From JAIBJN01 sp035461525 (GTDB lineage: Bacteria; Actinomycetota; Thermoleophilia; Gaiellales; Gaiellaceae), in the NCBI GenBank assembly GCA_035461525.1, contig DATHVD010000001.1:1-34762 (forward strand): DNA of 34,762 bases. Reading direction: 5' to 3'. Shown piece after piece: positions 7,495 to 14,775 of this stretch. The notes under the pieces were generated by a model. It made no database searches. It was given only the letters and a program-made list of their open reading frames with translations, and was not told where the DNA came from. Every line of letters begins with the position of its first letter. The first letter of the stretch is position 1. The position numbers and the translations under genes are program-made.

Positions 7495-8031
7495 ATGACC
7501 ACCGCCACCGCGATCGCCCCGGCCGGAACCTGGACGCTCGACCCCGTGCACTCCACGGTCGGCTTCGAGGTCCGGTACCTCGCCGGGACGTTCAAGGGCC
7601 AGTTCCGCAACGTCGAGGCGACGCTCGCGGCGGGCCCCGAGGCCGTCTCGCTCGAGGGCGCCGCCAAGGTCGCGAGCGTGGACGTCAAGGACGAGAACCT
7701 CGCCGCGCACCTGCAGAGCCCGGACTTCTTCGACGCCGAGCGCTTCCCCGAGCTGCGCTTCGCGGCGCGGGAGATTTCCCTCGACGGGAACAGCGTCTCC
7801 GTCCGCGGCGAGATCACGATCAAGGGCGTCACCCGGCCCGTGACCGTCGCCGGCAATGCCTCCGCGCCGATCGCGGACCCCTACGGCAACGAGCGGATCG
7901 GTCTCGCGCTCTCGACCACGGTCGACCGCACCGACTTCGGGGTGAGCTGGAACGCGCCGCTCCCGAACGGCGAGCCCGCACTCACCGACGACGTCACCAT
8001 CCTCGCCGAGCTCGCCTTCGTGAAGAGCTGA
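7495..8031 (+). CDS. YceI-family lipocalin-like protein
   Basis: The 178-residue product starts at ATG 7495 with GTAGGAGG 8 nt upstream. It carries the YceI signature WTLDPVHSTVGFEVRYL near residue 12, followed by GTFKGQFRNVEATL, SPDFFDAERFPELRF and ITIKGVTRPVTV, the strands of the lipocalin-like barrel that binds polyisoprenoid-type lipids. No signal peptide is present, so this member is probably cytoplasmic, as in many actinobacterial homologues. It is followed after 2 nt by an FMN reductase gene and is divergent from MarR, suggesting a MarR-controlled stress unit. The ligand is unknown. Confidence 0.93.
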   Translation: MTTATAIAPAGTWTLDPVHSTVGFEVRYLAGTFKGQFRNVEATLAAGPEAVSLEGAAKVASVDVKDENLAAHLQSPDFFDAERFPELRFAAREISLDGNSVSVRGEITIKGVTRPVTVAGNASAPIADPYGNERIGLALSTTVDRTDFGVSWNAPLPNGEPALTDDVTILAELAFVKS

Positions 8032-8033
8032 CG

Positions 8034-8600
8034 ATGAGGATCCTCGGCATCTCCGGCAGCCTCCGCCGCGACTCCTACAACACCGGCCTCCTCCGGGCGG
8101 CCGCCGAGCTGGCCGGCGACGGCGTCGAGCTCGAGTTGTGGGACGGCCTCGCGACGGTGCCGCCCTACGACGCCGACGACGACGATCCGGCGGCGGCGCC
8201 GACGGGAGTCGCGGATCTCCGCGAGGCGCTCGCCGGCGCCGACGCGGTCCTCTTCGCCACCCCCGAATACAACTCGTCGATCCCGGGCCAGCTCAAGAAC
8301 GCGCTCGACTGGGCCTCCCGCCCGCTGGCGACGAACCCGCTCCGGAACCTCCCGGTCGCCGTCGTCGGCGCCTCGACGGGGATGTTCGGGGCGGTCTGGG
8401 CCCAGGCCGAGCTGCGCAAGGTGCTCGGCGCCGTCGGCGCCCGCGTCCTCGACGTCGAGCTCGCCTGCGGCCATGCCCAGGCCCGCTTCGACGATGACGG
8501 GCGCCTCGTCGACGCCGACGTGGCCGTCGAGCTCGAGGCCCTGGTCGAGGAGCTCGCGGACGCCGTCCGCGGGCGCGTCGAGGCGGCGGCCGCCGCCTGA
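8034..8600 (+). CDS. NAD(P)H-dependent FMN reductase (flavodoxin-like)
   Basis: The 188-residue product contains the FMN phosphate loop GSLRRDSYN (8-16) and PEYNSSIPGQLKNALDW (77-93), both diagnostic of the NADPH-dependent FMN reductase family (azoreductase/chromate reductase group). GASTGMFG near residue 115 completes the flavin site. Such enzymes reduce FMN, quinones, azo dyes or chromate with NAD(P)H in the cytoplasm. The start lies 2 nt after the yceI-like stop, so the pair is very probably one transcript controlled by MarR, fitting a response to quinones or other electrophiles (inference). Confidence 0.93.
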   Translation: MRILGISGSLRRDSYNTGLLRAAAELAGDGVELELWDGLATVPPYDADDDDPAAAPTGVADLREALAGADAVLFATPEYNSSIPGQLKNALDWASRPLATNPLRNLPVAVVGASTGMFGAVWAQAELRKVLGAVGARVLDVELACGHAQARFDDDGRLVDADVAVELEALVEELADAVRGRVEAAAAA

Positions 8601-8610
8601 GCCGTCTAGC

Positions 8611-9432
8611 ATGGCCCGCGTGCGGACGGGGGCCTTCGCAGCCGTCGCGGCCGCGCTCGTCGCAGGGGGCTGCGGCGCGCAGGCGCTCGAGGACGAGCGC
8701 GACGCGCAGCGTCGCATCGAGAGCAGCCCCCCGCCGGCGGTCGTCGAGGGCGGCGGCCGGCTCGCCTCGGCGCCGGTCCCGGCCCGCTGTGAGAGCGGCC
8801 GCGTCGCGCGTCTCGGAGACGGGCGCGTCGCCTACGCGGCGCGGGCGAAGGGAGAGGTGGCCGCGTACCGGAAGCCGGGCGGCGGCCGCGCGCACACGTT
8901 CGAGCGCAGGAACGCGAACGCCGTCCGCACCGTCTTCGGCGTCCTCGGCGTGGTCCGCGACGCCGACTGCAGGCCCGCCTGGTACCGCGTACAGCTCCCC
9001 GTGCGCCCGAACGGGGCGACCGGGTGGGTGCGCGCCCGCACGGTGACGCTGTTCCGCGTGCGGACACGGATCGAGATCGACCTGGGCGAACGGCGGATCG
9101 ACTTCTTCCGGAACGGGCGACGCATCCTGCGCGTGCCGGCCGCGATCGGCAAGGCCGCGACGCCGACGCCCAGCGGCCGCTACTACGTGAACCAGCGGCT
9201 CCTCTCGGGCGACCCGTCCGGGCCCTTCGGCCCCGGCGCGATCGGGATCAGCGCTTTCTCGCCCGTGCTCACCGGTTGGACGCAGGGAGGCCCGGTCGCC
9301 ATCCACGGGACGAACGACCCGGGCTCGATCGGGCAGGCCGCATCCTACGGCTGCCTGCGGATCGAGAACCGCCACGTGGAGCGGATGCTGCGCGCGAACC
9401 CGGAGGGGACGCCGGTCCTCATCAGGGCGTGA
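8611..9432 (+). CDS. L,D-transpeptidase (YkuD domain), probable lipoprotein
   Basis: Start ATG 8611 gives 273 residues beginning with a lipoprotein-like signal peptide (MARVRTGAFAAVAAALVAGG before Cys). A middle region (about 50-150) resembles an SH3-like wall-binding module, and the C-terminal third is a YkuD catalytic domain starting at IEIDLGERRIDFFRNGRRI. The active site is His232 in IHGTNDPGSIG and Ser245-Tyr-Gly-Cys248-Leu-Arg250, the SxGCxR motif with the nucleophilic cysteine. These enzymes make 3-3 cross-links in peptidoglycan or attach proteins to it, outside the membrane. The gene follows the FMN reductase gene by 10 nt but has an unrelated function. Confidence 0.93.
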   Translation: MARVRTGAFAAVAAALVAGGCGAQALEDERDAQRRIESSPPPAVVEGGGRLASAPVPARCESGRVARLGDGRVAYAARAKGEVAAYRKPGGGRAHTFERRNANAVRTVFGVLGVVRDADCRPAWYRVQLPVRPNGATGWVRARTVTLFRVRTRIEIDLGERRIDFFRNGRRILRVPAAIGKAATPTPSGRYYVNQRLLSGDPSGPFGPGAIGISAFSPVLTGWTQGGPVAIHGTNDPGSIGQAASYGCLRIENRHVERMLRANPEGTPVLIRA

Positions 9433-9460
9433 CGGGACCGCGCCGCACCGGCTACTGACC

Positions 9461-10516
9461 GTGGAGATCGGCGTCTACACCTTCGCCGAGGTGCGGCCGG
9501 ACCCGGAGTCCGGCCGGACGATCGACCCCGCGCAGCGGCTCCGGGACGTGCTCGAGGAGGCGGAGCTCGCCGACCAGGTCGGGCTCGACGTCTTCGGGGT
9601 CGGCGAGCATCACCGGCCCGACTTCGCCGTCTCGGCGCCCGCCGTCGTGCTCGCCGCCGCGGCTGTGCGGACGCGCGCGATCCGCCTCACGACCGCCGTC
9701 ACGGTCCTCAGCTCGGACGACCCCGTCCGCGTGTTGCAGCAGTTCGCCACGCTCGACCTCCTCTCGGGCGGGCGGGCGGAGATCATGGTCGGCCGGGGCT
9801 CCTTCGTGGAGTCGTTCCCGCTCTTCGGCTACGAGCTCGCCGACTACGACGACCTCTTCGCCGAGAAGCTGGAACTCCTGCTCGAGCTCATCCGCTCCGA
9901 GCGCGTCACCTGGTCGGGGCGGCACCGGCCGCCGCTGGCAGGCGAGGGCGTCTACCCGCGCCCTCTCCAGGATCCGCTGCCGGTGTGGGTCGCCGTCGGC
10001 GGTGCGCCGGAGTCCGCGGTCCGCGCCGGGCGGCTCGGCCTGCCGATGGCCCTGGCGATCATCGGCGGGCTCCCGGAGCGCTTCGTCCCCTTCGCCGCGC
10101 TGCATCGGCGGGCCGCGCTCGAAGCGGGACACGATCCGCCGCCACCGCTGAGCATCAACTCTCACGCCTTCGTCGCGGACGCATCCGAGCGAGCCGCGAA
10201 CGAGTTCTTTCCGGCCTACGCCGAGATGATGAACACGATCGGCCGCGAGCGCGGCTGGTCGCCTCTCGGGCGGGCCGATTTCGAGTCCCTGCGCTCGCTG
10301 CGGGGCGCGCTCGTCGTCGGCGATCCGGAGGAGGTGGCCGAGAAGATCCTCTTTCAGCACCAGCTGTTCGGCCACCAGCGGTTCCTGGCCCAGATCAGCG
10401 TGGGCATGCTCCCCCACGCCCGGGCGCTCCGCGCGATCGAGCTGCTCGGGACCGAGGTGGCGCCGCGCGTGCGCGCAGAGGTCGCGCGCCGAACCTCGCA
10501 GCCGCCCGTCGCGTAG
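9461..10516 (+). CDS. LLM-class flavin-dependent oxidoreductase
   Basis: The 351-residue product is a bacterial-luciferase-like TIM barrel. It starts EIGVYTFAEV and includes LADQVGLDVFGVGEHHRPDF, RTRAIRLTTAVTVLSSDDPV and LDLLSGGRAEIMVGRGSF, the FMN or F420 binding and barrel strands of this class. The C-terminal part (GDPEEVAEKILFQHQLFG) is also typical. Such enzymes are flavin monooxygenases or F420-dependent dehydrogenases; the sequence does not tell which. GTG 9461 is the only start that keeps the first beta strand; no strong ribosome binding site is visible. Confidence 0.92.
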   Translation: MEIGVYTFAEVRPDPESGRTIDPAQRLRDVLEEAELADQVGLDVFGVGEHHRPDFAVSAPAVVLAAAAVRTRAIRLTTAVTVLSSDDPVRVLQQFATLDLLSGGRAEIMVGRGSFVESFPLFGYELADYDDLFAEKLELLLELIRSERVTWSGRHRPPLAGEGVYPRPLQDPLPVWVAVGGAPESAVRAGRLGLPMALAIIGGLPERFVPFAALHRRAALEAGHDPPPPLSINSHAFVADASERAANEFFPAYAEMMNTIGRERGWSPLGRADFESLRSLRGALVVGDPEEVAEKILFQHQLFGHQRFLAQISVGMLPHARALRAIELLGTEVAPRVRAEVARRTSQPPVA

Positions 10517-10527
10517 GATCGCCCGCG

Positions 10528-10725
10528 ATGGAGGCGCTGCGAGCCGTGGTCGACTTGCCGGGCGAGGGCCACCGCGTCGGGACCCTCGAGTTCCTGGCAC
10601 GCAGCGCGAGCACGCCTCGCTTCAACGTCGCGGTCGTCACAGTGCGTCCCGGAAGCGAGGGGCCCGCGCCCAACGTCCACCGGGCCGCGACCGCCGGCTT
10701 CGACCTCCGCCTCGAAGGGGGCTAG
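10528..10725 (+). pseudogene. Truncated cupin N-terminus
   Basis: ATG 10528 opens a 65-codon frame: MEALRAVVDLPGEGHRVGTL, a strand region FNVAVVTVRPGSEGPAPNVHR, then FDLRLEGG and TAG. This matches only the first half of a small cupin (to the P.pHvHr..d.aFyvLEGe segment of motif 1); the second half of the barrel is absent. TAGGAT lies 8 nt before the ATG, a leaderless promoter arrangement. The frame ends on a run of five G followed by CTAG, and the next gene begins at once in the -1 frame without a start codon, so a deletion probably joined the two. A short functional protein is unlikely. Confidence 0.55.
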
Positions 10726-10829
10726 CGGTCGCGCAACCCCCTCCGGCGCCGGCCGACCGGGACGAGGCACCCACGCGGCTCGCCCGCCGGCTCGGCCTCG
10801 CCGACGCGGTCGTCGTCGGGCTCGGGGCG

Positions 10830-12005
10830 ATGCTCGGAGCCGGCGTCTTCGCCGCCTTCGCCCCCGCCGCCGAGGCGGCCGGCGCGGGTCTGCTCATCGG
10901 CCTCGCGCTCGCCGGCGGCGTGGCGCTTGCGAACGCGCTCTCGTCGGCGCAGCTCGCGGCGGTGCACCCGCGCTCGGGCGGTGCCTACGCCTGGGGCCGG
11001 GAGCAGCTCGGCGATCTCCCCGGGTTCGTCGCCGGCTGGGCTTTCGTCGTCGGCAAGATCGCCAGCCTCGCCGCGATGGCGCTCACCTTCGGCGCCTATA
11101 CGGCGCCCTCGGTCGCGCGTCCGCTCGGGATCGCGGCCGTCGTCGCCCTCACGTCCGTCAACTACCTCGGCGTGACGAAGACGGCCGGCGTGACCCGCGT
11201 ACTGGTCGCCTGCGTCGTCGCCACGCTCGCCTTCGTCGTCGCGACCTCGCTCCTCGGCGGCGACCTCGACGCCGACCGCCTGACGCCGCTCTGGCCGGAA
11301 AGCGGCCTGCGCGGGATCCTCGCCTCCGGCGGCTTCCTCTTCTTCGCCTTCGCCGGCTACGCGCGCATCGCCACTCTCGGCGAGGAGGTGCGCGAGCCGG
11401 AGCGGACGATCCCGCGGGCGATCCCGCTCGCGCTCGGGCTCACCCTCCTCGTCTATGCGGCCGTCGCCGTGAGCATCCTGCTCGTGCTCGGCCCCGAGCG
11501 CATCGCGGAGGCGGCGGCGCCGCTGGCCGAGGCGGTCGAGGCGACCGGGGCCGACAGCCTCTCGCCGCTCGTCCGTGCAGGCGCGGCGCTCGCCGCGCTC
11601 GGCGTCCTCCTCTCCCTCCTCGCGGGCGTCAGCCGCACGGTCTTCTCCATGGCCTCGGAGGGAGACCTCCCGCGCCGTCTCGCCGCCGTCCACCCCCGGA
11701 ACCGCGTCCCGCACGTCGCCGAGGTCGGGGTCGGCGCGGTCGTCGTCGTCCTCGTCGCGCTCGCCGACCTGCGGACGGCGATCGGCTTCAGCTCCGTGAC
11801 CGTGCTCGGCTACTACGCGATCGCGAACGCCGCGGCGTTCACGCTCCGCCCAGGAGAACGGCGCTGGCCGAGGGCGGTTCCGGTGCTCGGGCTCGTGGGA
11901 TGCCTGGCGCTCGCCCTCTCCCTGCCGGCGACCACGGTCGCCGCGGGCCTCGGCGTCCTCGCCGCGGGCACCCTCGCCCACGTCCTCCTCAGGAGCCGGC
12001 GCTGA
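10830..12005 (+). CDS. APC-family amino acid permease, 5' end disturbed
   Basis: The frame encodes a 12-helix amino acid-polyamine-organocation permease. Homology starts upstream of ATG 10830: codons from about 10776 read RLARRLGLADAVVVGLGAM and continue into MLGAGVFAAFAPAAEAAG, so ATG 10830 would cut the first helix in its GAMLGAG unwound segment. No ATG, GTG or TTG exists in this frame between the preceding stop and 10830. Later segments (HPRSGGAYAWGREQLGDLPG, FFAFAGYARIATLGEEVREP) are canonical helix 3 and helix 6 motifs. The native start seems lost in the junction with the truncated cupin. It may be expressed only by frameshifting or not at all. Confidence 0.8.
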   Translation: MLGAGVFAAFAPAAEAAGAGLLIGLALAGGVALANALSSAQLAAVHPRSGGAYAWGREQLGDLPGFVAGWAFVVGKIASLAAMALTFGAYTAPSVARPLGIAAVVALTSVNYLGVTKTAGVTRVLVACVVATLAFVVATSLLGGDLDADRLTPLWPESGLRGILASGGFLFFAFAGYARIATLGEEVREPERTIPRAIPLALGLTLLVYAAVAVSILLVLGPERIAEAAAPLAEAVEATGADSLSPLVRAGAALAALGVLLSLLAGVSRTVFSMASEGDLPRRLAAVHPRNRVPHVAEVGVGAVVVVLVALADLRTAIGFSSVTVLGYYAIANAAAFTLRPGERRWPRAVPVLGLVGCLALALSLPATTVAAGLGVLAAGTLAHVLLRSRR

Positions 12006-12324
12006 GCCCGAACGGTGTGCCCTCGGAGTCGCGGCAGACGGCCCAGCGCTCGCCCGGGTGCACCACGTCGCCGCCGAGCGCGCGTACGCGCTCGAGCGCG
12101 CCGGGGAGGTCGGGGACGGCGAAGTAGGGGAGCGCGACCCGGTCTCCCGGGCCCGGCCCGCGTGCGTGCACGCCGAGAGCGATGCCGCCGTGCTCCCCCT
12201 GGCGGCCCTCCCCCTCCCCCGGTCGCCGCTTCCGCAGCTCGGCGCCCAGGAGCTCCTCCCAGAACCGCCGCGCCCGCGCTGGGTCGTCGGCGGGGAGCTC
12301 GAGGAGGAAGCGGGGCGCGCCCAC
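11989..12324 (-). CDS. Single-domain VOC (glyoxalase-like) protein
   Basis: The 111-residue product MGAPRFLLELPADDPARARRF continues with FWEELLGAEL, PYFAVPDLPGALERVRALGGDVV and CRDSEGTPFGLS, one VOC module of the bleomycin-resistance/glyoxalase type that would act as a dimer. Usual metal positions are poorly conserved (LLELPA in place of a His-containing first strand), so catalysis is doubtful. It starts at GTG 12324. Its 3' end overlaps the convergent APC gene by 17 nt. Confidence 0.8.
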   Translation of the reverse strand: MGAPRFLLELPADDPARARRFWEELLGAELRKRRPGEGEGRQGEHGGIALGVHARGPGPGDRVALPYFAVPDLPGALERVRALGGDVVHPGERWAVCRDSEGTPFGLSAGS

Positions 12325-12360
12325 GACGTGGACGGTAGCGCGGGCGGGCGGGCCGTGCCG

Positions 12361-12607
12361 TCAGAGCGTTCGCGGAAGCCCGAGCACCTCGACGAGCGGC
12401 CCGAGCGGGAAGGTGATGATCGCGACGATGCCGCCGTCCTCGATCCGCAGGACGCCGAGCGGAGTCCTCGAACGAACCGAGCATCCGGTAGCAGCGGAGC
12501 CGCAGCTCGCGGCGGTGGCGCTCGCCGACGTCGGCGAATGCGGTAAGGTCGCCCGCCCGCACGGCGGCGACGGCGTCACCCGTGGCAATCTGGCGCACGA
12601 CCTCCAC
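12361..12607 (-). pseudogene. ECF sigma factor remnant with internal deletion
   Basis: From GTG 12607 (AAGGA just upstream) the frame reads VEVVRQIATGDAVAAVRAGD, then LTAFADVGERHRRELRLRCYRMLGSFED, the start of sigma region 2 in SigG-like ECF factors. At about 12458-12466 the frame changes and the sequence jumps to LGVLRIEDGGIVAIITFPLG and LVEVLGLPRTL-stop, the last strands of the SnoaL-like tail found in the same family. Most of region 2, all of region 4 and most of the tail (about 250 codons by comparison with the intact gene at 14776-15795) are missing. The motif CGATGAGCT lies upstream. It cannot encode a working sigma factor. Confidence 0.75.
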
Positions 12608-12635
12608 GGTTCCTTGTGACGTCCCGCTGCCGGAG

Positions 12636-12644
12636 AGCTCATCG
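12636..12644 (-). promoter_or_regulatory. CGATGAG motif upstream of sigma-factor remnant
   Basis: CGATGAGCT reads towards the start of the sigma-factor remnant at 12607, 28 nt away. It differs by one base from the CGATGAGTT found before the intact sigma factor and three other genes. A role as the -10 element of an ECF promoter is inferred. Confidence 0.4.
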
Positions 12645-12748
12645 CAAGCTCTGCGGCTTTCCCGAACCGCGAACCCGTCCGGCCTCGGATGGCTCCGGCT
12701 GGCCGCGCGGGCACACTCGCGGAGGAAACCGACCGCTGGAGGCACGCT

Positions 12749-12910
12749 ATGACGTTCGTCTGGTTCGTCGTCTGGCTCATCTGGAACCTCGTCGGCGACA
12801 ACGAGCCGCTCCTCTTCGACCCGGTCAACTTCTGGGCCGGAGCGCTCCTCTTCTCGCTCGCGGTCGACCTCGCGGGGTCGCACGCGGGAACGGCGGCGAA
12901 GCGAGGCTAG
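12749..12910 (+). CDS. 53-residue two-helix membrane protein
   Basis: ATG 12749 has CTGGAGG (12736-12742) six bases upstream. The product starts MTFVWFVVWLIWNLVGDNEP, continues LLFDPVNFWAGALLFSLAVDLAG and ends in a basic tail. Two hydrophobic helices flank a short polar hairpin (GDNEPLLFDP). The good ribosome binding site and clean membrane topology support a real gene; the stop overlaps the convergent MFS gene by 4 nt. Function unknown. The frame is open further upstream, but the extra residues look non-coding. Confidence 0.65.
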   Translation: MTFVWFVVWLIWNLVGDNEPLLFDPVNFWAGALLFSLAVDLAGSHAGTAAKRG

Positions 12911-14364
12911 TCCGCCTCGGCCGTCGCCAGAGCGCCGACGTGCTCCCCCTCGTGGGCGGCCGCCGGCGCTCCGGGGCGGAGGAGCGCCGCGCCGACGGCG
13001 GCCGCGAGGGCGACGAGGACGGCGCCGGCGAGGAAGGCGGCGCGGAAGCCGCCGTTCAGCGCGGCGAGCGCGCCCGCGCCCCCTTCGGCGAGCGCGTCTG
13101 TGCGGCCGGCGGCCAGGCTCGCCAGGAGGGCGAGGCCGAGCGCGCCGCCCATCATGAACGCCGTGTTGACGACGCCGGAGGCGAGCCCCGACTCGCTCGG
13201 CGCAACGCCGCTCATGGCCGCGAGCAGCAGCGGGTTGAAGGCGATGCCGGCGCCGAGCCCGAGCAGGAGCGTCGCGGGAAGGACGTCGAGCGCGTAGCTT
13301 CCGTCTACCGGCATCCGGCCGAAGAGGACGAGGGCGCCTGCCATCAGCACGAGGCCGGAGAGCAGCGGGGTCTTGATCCCGAAGCGCAGGACCAGCCGGT
13401 CGGAGAGGAGCAGCGACGTCGCCCCCCAGAGCACGGTCGAGGGCGCATAGGCGAGGCCGACCTCGAGCGGGCTGTAGCCGAGGATCAGCTGCAGGTAGAG
13501 GGCCGAGAAGAAGAACTGGGCGAACATGCCCGCCGCCATGAGGACGCCCACGACGTTCGCCGTCGAGACGGAGCGGATGCGGAAGAGCCCGAGCGGCACG
13601 AGCGGCGACGAGCTCCGGGCCTCCACGACGAGGAAGACCGCGAGGAGCGCCGCGGCGGCCGCGAGGAGGCCGACCGTCCGGCCCGCCGTCCAGCCGACCT
13701 CGTTCGCCTTCACGATCGCGTAGACGGCGAGCATGAGGGCCGCGGTCACCGCGAGCGCGCCGGGGACGTCTACCCGCCGGCTCGCAGCCTGCCCGACTCC
13801 ACCGGGCAGGAGCCGGAGGCCGAGCGCGAAGACGGCGACCCCGACAGGCAGGTTGACGAGGAAGATCCAGTGCCAGGAGAAGAGATCCGTCAGGACGCCG
13901 CCGAGGAGGACGCCCAGGGTGCCGCCGCCGGAGAGGACGAAGCCGAAGACCCCCATCGCCTTGGCCCGTTCCGCCGGCTCCGTGAAGAGGTTCATGATCA
14001 GCGAGAGCGCGACCGCGGCGACGACGGCGCCGCCGAGCCCTTGCACCGCGCGCGCCGCGACGAGCGTGCCCTGCGTGGTGGCCAGGCCGCACGCGAGCGA
14101 CGCGAACGTGAAGAGAGCGATCCCGCCGAGGAAGATGCGCCGGTTCCCGAAGAGGTCGCCGAGCCGTCCGCCGAGGAGGAGAAAGCCGCCGAACGTGAGC
14201 AGGTAGGCGTTCACGACCCACGCGAGCGACGCCTGGGAGAAGCCGAGGTCCTCCCGGATCGATGGGAGGGCGACGTTCACGATCGTCCCGTCGAGGACGA
14301 TCATGACGTCGCCGAGGCAGAGCACGAAGAGCGCGAGCCAGCGGCTGCGGCTGTCCAGGGTCAC
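12907..14364 (-). CDS. MFS drug exporter, DHA2 (14-helix) family
   Basis: The 485-residue product has 14 predicted helices and the motifs of proton-driven multidrug exporters: DGTIVNVALPSI in helix 1 (motif D1), GGRLGDLFGNRR in the loop between helices 2 and 3 (motif A), RAVQGLGGAVVAAV (motif B) and GFVLSGGGTLGVLLGGVL (motif C). FSWHWIFLVNLPVG is also typical of EmrB/QacA-like proteins. It acts in the cytoplasmic membrane; the substrate is unknown. GTG 14364 has GGGAGGAG upstream. A CGATGAGTT motif 61 nt upstream points towards it. Confidence 0.93.
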   Translation of the reverse strand: MTLDSRSRWLALFVLCLGDVMIVLDGTIVNVALPSIREDLGFSQASLAWVVNAYLLTFGGFLLLGGRLGDLFGNRRIFLGGIALFTFASLACGLATTQGTLVAARAVQGLGGAVVAAVALSLIMNLFTEPAERAKAMGVFGFVLSGGGTLGVLLGGVLTDLFSWHWIFLVNLPVGVAVFALGLRLLPGGVGQAASRRVDVPGALAVTAALMLAVYAIVKANEVGWTAGRTVGLLAAAAALLAVFLVVEARSSSPLVPLGLFRIRSVSTANVVGVLMAAGMFAQFFFSALYLQLILGYSPLEVGLAYAPSTVLWGATSLLLSDRLVLRFGIKTPLLSGLVLMAGALVLFGRMPVDGSYALDVLPATLLLGLGAGIAFNPLLLAAMSGVAPSESGLASGVVNTAFMMGGALGLALLASLAAGRTDALAEGGAGALAALNGGFRAAFLAGAVLVALAAAVGAALLRPGAPAAAHEGEHVGALATAEAD

Positions 14365-14424
14365 GAGGGGCTCCTCCCGTTCGCGTCCGTCATCGTCGGA
14401 GGGTGAGACGGCGGCGGCGCGCGG

Positions 14425-14433
14425 AACTCATCG
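14425..14433 (-). promoter_or_regulatory. CGATGAGTT motif facing the MFS exporter
   Basis: On the minus strand the sequence is CGATGAGTT, pointing to the MFS start at 14364. With the plus-strand copy at 14443-14451 it forms a perfect 9-bp inverted repeat with a 9-nt spacer, so each of the two divergent genes has one copy. It is either a divergent promoter pair or an operator dyad. Confidence 0.45.
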
Positions 14434-14442
14434 CTCGGGCGC

Positions 14443-14451
14443 CGATGAGTT
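14443..14451 (+). promoter_or_regulatory. CGATGAGTT motif facing the STAS gene
   Basis: CGATGAGTT lies 27 nt upstream of the STAS gene start (14479). GGAAC occurs at 14423-14427, 15 nt before the motif, similar to the -35 hexamers of ECF promoters; this -35 match is not shared by all copies. Confidence 0.45.
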
Positions 14452-14478
14452 TTCCCCAGGCGCCCGGTCCTCTTCGCA

Positions 14479-14769
14479 ATGGCCGCCCGGGCGCCGAGAA
14501 CCGTCTCCTTCTCCGTCCGCGGCCCCATCGCCCGGGACGATCTCCCCGGCCTCTGCGAGCGCGTGTGCGCGCTCCTCGACGAGGCCGGCCCGGGCGAGCT
14601 CGTCTGCGACGTCCACGGCGTCGAGCCCGACGCCGTCACGGTGGACGCGCTCGCCCGCCTGCAGCTCGCGGCCGGGCGCAAGGGCTGCCGGGTCCGGCTC
14701 CGCCACACCTCGGCCGAGCTCCGCGAGCTGGTCGACTTCATGGGGCTCCGCGACGTCCTGCCGGACTGA
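14479..14769 (+). CDS. STAS-domain protein
   Basis: The 96-residue product is a single STAS domain: VSFSVRGPIARDDLPGLCERV, GPGELVCDVHGVEPDAVTVDALARL, GRKGCRVRLRHTSAELRELV, with the C-terminal helix LVDFMGLRDVLPD. STAS proteins act as anti-anti-sigma factors or nucleotide-sensing modules; the residue usually phosphorylated lies in the VEPDAVTVDAL loop, where Thr may serve. No anti-sigma kinase is nearby, but an ECF sigma gene converges with it 6 nt downstream. Start ATG 14479; no ribosome binding site is obvious. The link to the sigma factor is only positional. Confidence 0.85.
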   Translation: MAARAPRTVSFSVRGPIARDDLPGLCERVCALLDEAGPGELVCDVHGVEPDAVTVDALARLQLAAGRKGCRVRLRHTSAELRELVDFMGLRDVLPD

Positions 14770-14775
14770 GGCGGC

